Below are positions 29,614-36,833 of a stretch of DNA of 64,000 bases, one piece after another (position 1 is the stretch's first letter; every line of letters starts with the position of its first letter). This DNA is from Pseudomonas subflava (GTDB lineage: Bacteria; Pseudomonadota; Gammaproteobacteria; Pseudomonadales; Pseudomonadaceae), in contig NZ_JAMXBF010000006.1 in NCBI RefSeq assembly GCF_023823685.1, forward strand, positions 372,001 through 436,000. Reading direction: 5' to 3'. The notes under the pieces are model-generated. The model was not told the DNA's origin, made no database searches, and was given only the letters and a program-made list of their open reading frames with translations. A program made the position numbers and the translations under genes.

Positions 29614-30942
29614 TTGGCGCCGTTCGTAGAGCCCGAGCAGCGGCTGGGTGGTCAGGCCGTGCAGCAGGATACTCAGCGCCACCACGCTGAGCACCAGGTC
29701 GGTGGCCTCGCGGCCGCTCAAGGGCGGCAGGTCATGGTTCACGGCATAGCTGAGGTAGTACAGGCTGCCGATGCCGCGAATGCCGAACCAGCCCACGAAG
29801 AGGCGCTGGCGCAGCGGCAGCAGGCGCTCGCGGACCAGCAGCACGACCATGGCCGGGCGCACCAGGCAGAACAGCGCGAGACCCAGCGGCAGGGCGCGCC
29901 AGTCCCAGTGCTGGACCAGCAGTGCGCCGAGCAGCGTGACCATGAACACCTCCAGCAGGCGCTCGAGCAGCCCGCCGAAGGAGAGGATGTCGGCCATCAC
30001 CGCGCCCGCGGCGATCTGCGGGTGTTCGCCGGGGTTGCTGCCGAACTCCACTACCGGGGCGGCCTGGCCTTCCTCGCGCAGGGTGCCGGAGGCGGCTTCC
30101 TCGGCCGGCACGGCGTCGTGGCCGCTGGTGTCCACCTCGGCATGGCGCAGGCCCACGCCGGCGCAGAAGGTGGCGAGAAAGCCCCAGGCGCCGATGGTCT
30201 CGGCGCAGGCGTAGGAGATGGCGATCAGCGCCAGGGCGAGGAAGTCGTTGGCGCTCACCACCGTGTCGTTGTGCCGGGCGCGCAGATAGATCACCAGGCG
30301 GCCGGTGCCGCGGCCCAGGAGGTAGCCGAGCAACAGCGCGGCCGGCACGGCCCAGAGCACGTCCTTGGCGAACCAGAACAGCCACTCGTTGGCATTCGGG
30401 CTTTCGAACTGCAGCAGCATGATGCCGGCGATCACGAAGGGAAAGGCGACGCCATCGTTCAGTCCGGCCTCACCGGAGATGCTGTAGCGCAGGCGGTCGA
30501 CATCCCCCGCGCCACTGACCTGCACCAGGCTGGCCAGCACCGGGTCGGTGGGCGAGAGGATGGCAGCCACCAGCAGCGCAAGTCCCCAGCTCATGTCGAG
30601 CAGCGAATGGCCGATCAGCGTCAGCCCGAAGATGGTGCCGACGAGCACGGGCGCCGCCAGCAGGTAGGCGGTCCGCCATTCCGGCGCCCGCAGTGGCAGG
30701 CGCAATTTGAGGCCGCCGATGAATAGCGAGATCAGTACCGCCGATTCCGCCAGGTGCTCCAGCCAATGGCTGATGTCGCCGATATCCTGTTGCCACAGGC
30801 CGAGGCCGATCGGCCCCACGCCCAGGCCGAACAGCAGGTAGAGCACCGAGGAGGAGACGGGCAGCAGACGCAGATAAGCCGAAGCCAGGGCAAGCACCAG
30901 TAGCAGGGTGCCGAGCACCAGCAGCCACTGGCTGAAGGTCAT
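29611..30942 (-). CDS. Na+/H+ (or K+/H+) antiporter, CPA1 family
   Basis: A 443-residue inner-membrane protein with about 12 hydrophobic segments. Antiporter core motifs are AILSPTDPVLASLVQVSG (around residues 127-144) and SGEAGLNDGVAFPFV, with the conserved Asp pair in TDP and NDG. A central acidic insertion (HAEVDTSGHDAVPAEEAASG) is cytosolic-looking. NhaP-type antiporters handle Na+ or K+ against H+ and help in salt and pH stress. It is the last gene of a minus-strand run, and its ATG overlaps the DUF2474 stop by 3 bp. Confidence 0.88.
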   Translation of the reverse strand: MTFSQWLLVLGTLLLVLALASAYLRLLPVSSSVLYLLFGLGVGPIGLGLWQQDIGDISHWLEHLAESAVLISLFIGGLKLRLPLRAPEWRTAYLLAAPVLVGTIFGLTLIGHSLLDMSWGLALLVAAILSPTDPVLASLVQVSGAGDVDRLRYSISGEAGLNDGVAFPFVIAGIMLLQFESPNANEWLFWFAKDVLWAVPAALLLGYLLGRGTGRLVIYLRARHNDTVVSANDFLALALIAISYACAETIGAWGFLATFCAGVGLRHAEVDTSGHDAVPAEEAASGTLREEGQAAPVVEFGSNPGEHPQIAAGAVMADILSFGGLLERLLEVFMVTLLGALLVQHWDWRALPLGLALFCLVRPAMVVLLVRERLLPLRQRLFVGWFGIRGIGSLYYLSYAVNHDLPPLSGREATDLVLSVVALSILLHGLTTQPLLGLYERRQ

Positions 30943-31076
30943 GGCGTAGTCAGGCCCGCGGCGCTCATGAACTGACGCAGCAGCCAGGCGAACCCGGCCA
31001 GGGTCAGGACACTGGCGGTCCAGATGCCCAGCAGCCAGGCCAGCCGGCGCAGGGTTTCAGTGGTAGCCCTGGTCAT
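30939..31076 (-). CDS. DUF2474 small membrane protein of the cyanide-insensitive oxidase
   Basis: A 45-residue single-span membrane protein read directly from the minus strand: MTRATTETLRRLAWLLGIWT, then a hydrophobic helix ASVLTLAGFAWLLRQFM and a short polar tail ending LTTP. It overlaps the end of cioB by 20 bp, and its TGA overlaps the antiporter ATG. Small single-helix subunits (CydX, CbdX, DUF2474) sit after cydB/cioB in many bacteria and stabilise the bd oxidase. Position, size and sequence fit that role. Confidence 0.8.
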   Translation of the reverse strand: MTRATTETLRRLAWLLGIWTASVLTLAGFAWLLRQFMSAAGLTTP

Positions 31077-32064
31077 GGGTCACCTTGCCGCGGAAGACGT
31101 AATAGCTCCAGGCCGTATAGCCGAGAATGAAGGGGATGATCAGCAGCGCACCGACCAGGGCGAAGCCTTGGCTCTGGGGCGGCGCGGCGGCGTCCCAGAA
31201 GGTCACGTCCGGTGGCACGATGTTCGGCCACAGGCTGATGCCGAGGCCGGCGTAGCCGAGGAAGATCAGCACCAGCGTCAGCACGAAGGGCTTGGCGTTG
31301 TCGTAGCGCGCCACCGAGCGCAGCAGTTGTTGAAAGGTCAGCAGCACCAGCAGCGGCACCGGCATCAGCCAGAACAGGTTCGGCAGGCTGAACCAGCGTT
31401 CGGCGATGGCCCCGTGGGCCAGCGGCGTCCACAGGCTGACCACGCCGATCACCGCCAGCAGCACCAGCGCCAGCGGCCGGGCCAGGTCATGCATGCGTTC
31501 CTGCAGCGGACCTTCGGTGCGCATGATCAGCCAGGTGCAGCCGAGCAGCGCATAGGCCGCCACCAGGCCGAAGCCGCAGAAGATGGGGAAGGGCGCCAGC
31601 CAGTCCAGCGAGCCGCCGGCGAACTGGTCGCCTTCCACCGGCAGGCCGTTGATGAAGGCGCCGAGCACCACGCCCTGGGCGAAGGTGGCGACCAGCGAGC
31701 CGCCGATGAAAGCCTTGTCCCACACGTGGCGCCAGTGTTCCGAGGCCTTGAAGCGAAACTCGAATGCTACGCCGCGGAACACCAGGCCGATCAGCATGAA
31801 CATCAGCGGCAGGTACAGCGCCGAAAGCACCACCGCGTAGGCCACCGGGAAGGCGCAGAACAGCCCTGCGCCGCCCAGCACCAGCCAGGTCTCGTTGCCG
31901 TCCCAGATCGGCGCCACCGTGTTCATCATCACGTCGCGGTCGCCGCGCTCCCGGAAGAACGGGTAGAGCATGCCGATGCCCAGGTCGAAGCCATCCATCA
32001 CCACGTACATCATCACGCTGAAGGCGATGATCACGGCCCAGATCAGCGACAGTTCGATGCCCAT
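31057..32064 (-). CDS. cioB: cyanide-insensitive quinol oxidase subunit II
   Basis: A 335-residue CydB/CioB protein with about eight to nine transmembrane helices, starting MGIELSLIWAVIIAFSVMMYVVMDGFDLGIGML. The GFDLGIG and WDGNETWLVLGGAGLFAAFP-type region are family hallmarks. With CioA it forms the bd-type oxidase that reduces oxygen with quinol and resists cyanide in Pseudomonas. It lies 3 bp after cioA. Subunit II binds no haem itself. Confidence 0.94.
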   Translation of the reverse strand: MGIELSLIWAVIIAFSVMMYVVMDGFDLGIGMLYPFFRERGDRDVMMNTVAPIWDGNETWLVLGGAGLFCAFPVAYAVVLSALYLPLMFMLIGLVFRGVAFEFRFKASEHWRHVWDKAFIGGSLVATFAQGVVLGAFINGLPVEGDQFAGGSLDWLAPFPIFCGFGLVAAYALLGCTWLIMRTEGPLQERMHDLARPLALVLLAVIGVVSLWTPLAHGAIAERWFSLPNLFWLMPVPLLVLLTFQQLLRSVARYDNAKPFVLTLVLIFLGYAGLGISLWPNIVPPDVTFWDAAAPPQSQGFALVGALLIIPFILGYTAWSYYVFRGKVTHDQGYH

Positions 32065-32067
32065 GCG

Positions 32068-33471
32068 TCAGCCCTCGTCCACGCGTTCTTCGGGGGCCGA
32101 CAGCGGCCGTGCCGGCGTGCGCGGCCGACCGGCGCCGCCATCGTTGGTCTCGCGGCCTTCGTGCGGCACCGGCCCCTTGCGCACCAGGCGCAGCACGTAG
32201 ACCAAGCCGATGCCGAAGACGAAGAAGTACACCACCACGAAGGTCACCAAGGTCACGCTCAGCTGCGTCACGCTGTGCGCCGACACCGCGTCGCGGGTGC
32301 GCATCAGCCCATACACGATCCAGGGCTGGCGGCCGATCTCGGTGGTGAACCAGCCGGCGAGGATCGCGATCAGGCCGCTGGGACCCATGGCCAGCACCAG
32401 ACGCAGGAAGGCACGCGACTGGAACAGGCGTCCGCGCCAGCGCAGCCACAGGCTCCACAATCCGGTGAAGATCATCAGCAGACCGAGCGCGACCATGATG
32501 CGGAAGGTCCAGAACACCACGGTGGAGTTGGGACGGTCTTCCGGCGCGAAATCCTTCAGGGCGGGAATCGGCTCGGTCAGGCTGTGGTTGAGGATCAGGC
32601 TGCCGAGTACCGGGATCTCCACCGCGAAGCGCGTTTCCTCACGCTCCATGTCCGGCCAGCCGAACAGGATCAGCGGTGTGGGCCCGGGCTCGTCGTTGCT
32701 CCAGTGGCCTTCGATGGCGGCGATCTTCGCCGGCTGGTGCTGCAGCGTGTTGAGGCCGTGGGCGTCGCCGATCACTGCCTGAATCGGCGCCACCAGCAGG
32801 GCCATCCACATGGCCATCGAGAGCATCTTGCGCACGCCGGGGTTGTCGTTGCCGCGCAGCAGGTGCCAGGCGGCCGAGGCGCCGACGAAGAACGCGGTGG
32901 CGAGGAACGCCGCTACTGCCATGTGCGTCAGTCGGTACGGGAATGAAGGGTTGAAGATCACCGCCAGCCAGTCCACCGGAATGACCCGGCCATCGATGAT
33001 CTCGTAGCCCTGGGGCGTGTGCATCCAGCTGTTGGACGCGAGGATCCAGAAGGTCGAGATCAGCGTGCCGATGGCCACCATCACCGTGGCGAAGAAATGC
33101 AGGCGCGGGCCCACGCGGTTCCAGCCGAACAACATGACGCCGAGGAAGCCGGCCTCGAGGAAGAAGGCGGTGAGCACTTCGTAGGTCAGCAGCGGTCCGG
33201 TGACGCTGCCGGCGAAGGTGGAGAAACGGCTCCAGTTGGTGCCGAACTGGTAGGCCATGACCAGGCCGGAGACCACGCCCATGCCGAAGTTGACCGCGAA
33301 TATCTTCAGCCAGAAGTGGTAGAGGTCGCGGTAGACCTCCTTCTCCGTCTTCAGCCAGAGCGCCTCGAGCACGGCCAGGTAACTGGCCAGCCCGATGGTG
33401 ATGGCGGGGTAGAGGATGTGGAAGGAGATGGTGAAGGCGAACTGGATTCTTGCCAGGTCCAGGGCTTCCAT
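32068..33471 (-). CDS. cioA: cyanide-insensitive quinol oxidase subunit I
   Basis: A 467-residue CydA/CioA protein with nine or so helices, starting MEALDLARIQFAFTISFHIL. The haem-ligand His of the SFHIL helix and the GRQPW quinol-oxidase motif (residues about 380-384) are present. The length is shorter than E. coli CydA, consistent with the short Q-loop of CIO-type enzymes. It works in the inner membrane as a non-proton-pumping terminal oxidase. It is the first gene of cioA-cioB-DUF2474-antiporter. The DUF4142 gene lies 18 bp upstream on the same strand. Confidence 0.95.
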   Translation of the reverse strand: MEALDLARIQFAFTISFHILYPAITIGLASYLAVLEALWLKTEKEVYRDLYHFWLKIFAVNFGMGVVSGLVMAYQFGTNWSRFSTFAGSVTGPLLTYEVLTAFFLEAGFLGVMLFGWNRVGPRLHFFATVMVAIGTLISTFWILASNSWMHTPQGYEIIDGRVIPVDWLAVIFNPSFPYRLTHMAVAAFLATAFFVGASAAWHLLRGNDNPGVRKMLSMAMWMALLVAPIQAVIGDAHGLNTLQHQPAKIAAIEGHWSNDEPGPTPLILFGWPDMEREETRFAVEIPVLGSLILNHSLTEPIPALKDFAPEDRPNSTVVFWTFRIMVALGLLMIFTGLWSLWLRWRGRLFQSRAFLRLVLAMGPSGLIAILAGWFTTEIGRQPWIVYGLMRTRDAVSAHSVTQLSVTLVTFVVVYFFVFGIGLVYVLRLVRKGPVPHEGRETNDGGAGRPRTPARPLSAPEERVDEG

Positions 33472-33489
33472 GGAGTGCTCCCGGAGCGG

Positions 33490-33993
33490 CTATGGGCGGT
33501 TTCGTGCCAGCAGGCGGGCTGTTTGCAATTGAGCCTTGAGCACTGGCAGCTTGGTTCGGGCAAAAGATTGCAGTTCGGTATCGCCCTTTTCGGCGGCCTG
33601 GCTGAACAGTTCGACGCGCTGTTCGTAGCTGCGCACCTGCAACTCGGCGAAGCGCGCATCGAAGTCGTCACCGTCGAGCTGTTTCACCTCTTCCTTGGCG
33701 GTCTTCTGCAGCTGCTCGTCGCTGGGCAACTGCAGCTGCCGTTCACGGGCGAAGGTTTCCAGGTCGGCATTGTTGCGCGGATGGTCGGCGACCACGTCCT
33801 GGGCGAAATCCTTGATCTCGGCCGATTCGCTGGTGCGCAGCGCCACCTCGGCCGCCTCGTTGGCGGTGAGGTTGGCGGTGACGGCTTGCTCGACGAAGCG
33901 CTGTGCGTCGACCTCGTCGGCCGCGGCCAGAGGGGCAAATAGAGACAGCAGCAGCCAGATACCGACGCCGCGTGGAATGCCCGAAAGAACCAT
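33490..33993 (-). CDS. DUF4142 periplasmic protein
   Basis: A 167-residue secreted protein. A signal peptide (VLSGIPRGVGIWLLLSLFAPLAAA) is followed by a helical DUF4142 domain (about 25-160) with the family pattern FVEQAVTANLTANEAAEVAL, IKDFAQDVVADHPRNN and a long helical pair. DUF4142 proteins are ferritin-like-fold periplasmic proteins of unknown function. ATG 33993 was chosen for its GGAGG ribosome binding site. An ATG at 34017 would precede it. It probably leads the cio operon, 18 bp before cioA. Confidence 0.85.
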   Translation of the reverse strand: MVLSGIPRGVGIWLLLSLFAPLAAADEVDAQRFVEQAVTANLTANEAAEVALRTSESAEIKDFAQDVVADHPRNNADLETFARERQLQLPSDEQLQKTAKEEVKQLDGDDFDARFAELQVRSYEQRVELFSQAAEKGDTELQSFARTKLPVLKAQLQTARLLARNRP

Positions 33994-34061
33994 GGCAATG
34001 CCTCCTCCGTTGTTCATTGCAAGGACTGTGACGAGGGCGAGCGGCCAGGGTTCAACGTTTC

Positions 34062-34832
34062 TCAGGAGTAGATCGCCAGGTGATGCGGGTAATCGCCGAT
34101 GCGCGCGCCGATGACCATCTCGCTGATCCAGGTGGTGAGCACGGTCGTATAGGCCCGCTGGGCGCTGTCGCTGCTCAGGGAGTGATCGGCGCCATCGACG
34201 ATGCGATGGGTCAGCGAATGGGCCTTGATGAAGGCCGCGCGATAGCTCATCAGCGTGGTATGCGGCACGAAGTCGTCGTGCTCGGACTCCACCAACAGCA
34301 CGTCGCCCTCGAATTCCGAGCAGGCCGACAGGGCGCGGTTGCCCTGGGGCGGGACGAAGGTGTGGCGGTACTCGGCCAGGCGCTGGCGGTCCAGGCTGTC
34401 CTTGGGCGCGTCCCATTCCTCGTCCCAGTACAGCGCCGGCACCCGCAGTGCCAGCCATTTGACCGGGCGCAGGGTGCTGAGGATGGCGGACAGGTAGCCA
34501 CCGTAGCTGGTGCCGATCACGGCGATCGACTCGATATCGGTGGCCGGGTGGCTGGCGAGGCGGTCATAGGCGGCCAGGATGTCGGTGAGATTCTGCTCGC
34601 GGGTCACGCTCTGCTTGCGGTCGCGGGTCAGCTCGTGGCCGCGCAGGTCGAAGGTCAGGCACACGCAGCCGAGCCCGGCAATGCCCTTGGCCCGCGCCAG
34701 GTCGCGCTCCTGGCTGCCGCCCCAGCCGTGCACGAAGAGGATGCCGGGGACCTTGGTCCTGGGCGACACCATGGTGCCGGCGATCACTTCCTCTTCCACC
34801 TGGATCTCCACCTTTTCACTGCAGGATGTCAT
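34062..34832 (-). CDS. alpha/beta hydrolase (dienelactone hydrolase/peptidase-like)
   Basis: A 256-residue alpha/beta hydrolase. The oxyanion motif VHGWGGSQERD is near residue 34. The nucleophile elbow GTSYGG lies around residues 105-110. VESEHDDFVP carries the probable acid (around residues 183-192), and a late GADHSLSSD gives the His. No signal peptide. The gene overlaps the end of the DUF3182 gene upstream by 17 bp, so the two are translationally coupled. The substrate is unknown, and the context suggests a peptide or amide made by its ATP-grasp-like neighbour. Confidence 0.82.
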   Translation of the reverse strand: MTSCSEKVEIQVEEEVIAGTMVSPRTKVPGILFVHGWGGSQERDLARAKGIAGLGCVCLTFDLRGHELTRDRKQSVTREQNLTDILAAYDRLASHPATDIESIAVIGTSYGGYLSAILSTLRPVKWLALRVPALYWDEEWDAPKDSLDRQRLAEYRHTFVPPQGNRALSACSEFEGDVLLVESEHDDFVPHTTLMSYRAAFIKAHSLTHRIVDGADHSLSSDSAQRAYTTVLTTWISEMVIGARIGDYPHHLAIYS

Positions 34833-35916
34833 GGGACTCCACCTTGACGTATTTGCCGAGCAGACCGACTTCCGGCTCCTCGCCGCGATACAGCAGCAGG
34901 GCGTCGTCCGGCGGCGTGCTCTCTCCGTAACATTCGTAGGTCGAGGCGCGCAGGCTTTTCAGCTGCGGGTCGGCGGCGAAGGCCTCGAGGGCGAAGATTT
35001 CCGCCGCACTGGCGCCGCCGATGCGCCACGACTGCTCCAGTACGCCGGAGCGCTGCCGGCCTTGGCAGTCGACGCCCTGGGCCACGTCATAGTTGCGCCG
35101 CGAGGCGAGCAGGCCGAAGGCGTCGATGGCCGCGCGTTCGTACAGCTGCGCCTGGGACACGGCCAGGCGGATGGGCTCGGGCATGTCCAGGCGCATCAGC
35201 TGCGCGTAGTCGCCGCGTACCAGCGTCAGGTCGGAGCCGCCGTACACCTCGGCGCCGGTATTGTCGCGAGTCAGGCGCTGGCTGCCGTAGTAGCTGGCGA
35301 CCAGGCCGGCGACATGCACCTGGCCGACGCTGTAGGTCACCACCTCGGTGAGGTTCTCCTCCAGCACCAGGCCCCAGGTCGCGATCTCGTTGGCGTCCTG
35401 CTCGGCCAGGCACTCGGCCAGTTCGGTGGCGTTGCGGATCACCTCCTGGCCGCGCCCGGCCTTGCCGCGCACCGGCTTCAGGCGGATGGCGCCCTGTTCC
35501 AGCAGGCGTTCGCCGGCGCGCTGAGCGTGCTCCAGGTCGAACAGCGTGCTGCCGCCGAGAATGGCGCCCGCCACCTGCTCGGAAAACGCCTTCGACCAGC
35601 CCGGCGGTTCCCGACCGTCGGCGGCGAGCGGGTGGCTGATGGCCTTGGTTCCCATGAATGGCTGCTCCACCATGCCGCCAAAGAAATCCTCGACGCCACC
35701 GATGCCCAGCTCGCGACAGCGTCGTGCGCCTATTAGCGTCTCGCTCGGAATCCAGTAGAAGGTGCCGCCGGCCCCGCGCCCGGCCTCGTGCTCGCCGAGG
35801 AAACGGGTGCCGAGCAGGGCCGCGATCTTGCGCCCCAGCACCTGATGCACGGCCCGCTCATGCTGGCTTACGCCGGCCTCGTCGGGCAGCAGGAGAACGC
35901 CGTCCCTATGCTTCAT
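34816..35916 (-). CDS. DUF3182 family protein, possible ATP-grasp enzyme
   Basis: A 366-residue soluble protein. A segment in the middle (AIRLKPVRGKAGRGQEVI, around residues 145-162) looks like the ATP-grasp lysine and glycine-rich loop, and WGLVLEENLTEVVTYSVG resembles the second nucleotide-contact strand. Carboxylate-amine/thiol ligases have this fold. The family is annotated as DUF3182 and no reaction is known to me. I chose ATG 35916, which forms an ATGA overlap with the upstream secreted-protein gene. An ATG at 35928 is also possible. Confidence 0.72.
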   Translation of the reverse strand: MKHRDGVLLLPDEAGVSQHERAVHQVLGRKIAALLGTRFLGEHEAGRGAGGTFYWIPSETLIGARRCRELGIGGVEDFFGGMVEQPFMGTKAISHPLAADGREPPGWSKAFSEQVAGAILGGSTLFDLEHAQRAGERLLEQGAIRLKPVRGKAGRGQEVIRNATELAECLAEQDANEIATWGLVLEENLTEVVTYSVGQVHVAGLVASYYGSQRLTRDNTGAEVYGGSDLTLVRGDYAQLMRLDMPEPIRLAVSQAQLYERAAIDAFGLLASRRNYDVAQGVDCQGRQRSGVLEQSWRIGGASAAEIFALEAFAADPQLKSLRASTYECYGESTPPDDALLLYRGEEPEVGLLGKYVKVESHDILQ

Positions 35917-36341
35917 CGATCTTTCCATTCGCCCCCGCTCACTTCGCAGTCCTTACGGGCCTGGGTGCGATCCTCCAGGCCGTAGTAATAGGTAACCACC
36001 TGGGCGTCGTCCGGCACGTTCGCCTCGTTGGGCTCCGGGTTGTTGCTCGACGACTTGTGGTTGGCGAGCGCTTCCTGGGTCAAGGCGGCGGTGCAGCTGG
36101 CCTTGTAGTCGCCCTCGCATTGGGCGACCTTTTCCTTGCGGCTGCCGAGGGTCGCCTGACTCTCGTTGCTGCACGACCAGTTGATCGAGCCCTCCGGCAT
36201 GCCCTTGAACTCGTAGCAGCTCTCGGTTTCGACGGGCTCCACGCCGGGGCTGGCGGAGCGGGTTAGGATGTGGCAGCCCTCGGCCATGGCCAGCGGGGCG
36301 AGCATGCTGCCGATCAGCAATAACGCGGTCTTGGCGATCAT
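35913..36341 (-). CDS. secreted Cys-containing protein of unknown function
   Basis: A 142-residue protein with a clear signal peptide (MIAKTALLLIGSMLAPLAMA). The mature part has six cysteines (for example AEGCHIL, ESCYEF, WSCSNES, AQCEGDY, ASCTAAL, KDCEVSG), suggesting disulfides in the periplasm. The pattern WSCSNESQATLGSRKE and an even Cys number hint at a compact fold. No known family recognised. It is the first gene of a three-gene overlapping cluster with DUF3182 and the hydrolase, and a divergent regulatory region with an AlgU-like promoter lies upstream. Confidence 0.72.
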   Translation of the reverse strand: MIAKTALLLIGSMLAPLAMAEGCHILTRSASPGVEPVETESCYEFKGMPEGSINWSCSNESQATLGSRKEKVAQCEGDYKASCTAALTQEALANHKSSSNNPEPNEANVPDDAQVVTYYYGLEDRTQARKDCEVSGGEWKDR

Positions 36342-36375
36342 TCGATGCCTCCGGTTCGGTACGCGGTCCTAAGGT

Positions 36376-36403
36376 TGTGAGCCGGACGGCGCTTCGGGAG
36401 TTC
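36376..36403 (-). promoter_or_regulatory. possible AlgU-type promoter for the secreted-protein/DUF3182 cluster
   Basis: On the minus strand GAACTC (36403-36398), a 17-base spacer and TCACA (36380-36376) fit GAACTT-N16/17-TCNNA. It lies about 35 bp before the start at 36341. The -35 is inside the inverted repeat described separately. Inference from pattern only. Confidence 0.4.
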
Positions 36404-36436
36404 CGCCTTTCTGGCCGCGCGCAGAAAGGTGGAACT
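36399..36436. repeat. 15-bp inverted repeat in a divergent promoter region
   Basis: AGTTCCGCCTTTCTG (36399-36413) and CAGAAAGGTGGAACT (36422-36436) are complementary at 14 of 15 positions around an eight-base centre. Each end carries GGAACT reading outward, that is, an AlgU-like -35 on both strands. It could be an operator, a bidirectional -35 arrangement or a hairpin. Confidence 0.7.
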
Positions 36437-36490
36437 AAGCGGGCCCGTGCGCACCCTTAGCTCAGTAGTACCTGAGGAGGGAACGCCGTA

Positions 36491-36820
36491 ATGAAGAGAG
36501 ACAAGCAATTGATCAAGGCCCTGCTGCTGGAGATCGAAAGCCGTGACCACGGCCATTACTTCGAGCCGCAGGCCTTTGCCGGCCACGACATCGATTCGGT
36601 GAAATACCACCTGCACCTGCTGCACCAGGCCGGGTTGGTGGAGTGCGAGCTGGAGCAGACCTGGGACGGCGAGCCGGCACTGATCGCCCACAACCTGACG
36701 TTGCCCGGCCACGATCTGCTGGACAGCCTGCGCGACGACGACGTGGCCAATGCCCATCCGGCGCCGCTGATGACGCAACCGGCCGACGCGGCTCGGGAGT
36801 CGCTGCGCCGCATCGCCTGA
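36491..36820 (+). CDS. DUF2513-type small helical protein
   Basis: A 109-residue protein (MKRDKQLIKALLLEIESRDHG...). It contains the DUF2513-like winged-helix pattern: an N-terminal helix, FAGHDIDSVKYHLHLLHQAGLVECE (recognition-helix-like, residues about 28-53), then IAHNLTLPGHDLLDSLRDDDV. Such domains are common in phage and plasmid regulators but also occur chromosomally. It lies 13 bp before glgP with its own ribosome binding site GGAGG, so it is probably cotranscribed. A role as a transcriptional regulator is possible but unproven. Confidence 0.72.
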   Translation: MKRDKQLIKALLLEIESRDHGHYFEPQAFAGHDIDSVKYHLHLLHQAGLVECELEQTWDGEPALIAHNLTLPGHDLLDSLRDDDVANAHPAPLMTQPADAARESLRRIA

Positions 36821-36833
36821 GGAGGAGGTGGCC

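Noticed and set aside
31024..32946. 640-codon plus-strand frame opposite cioB and cioA
   Set aside because: Both oxidase subunits are well supported on the minus strand; this frame has no domain.
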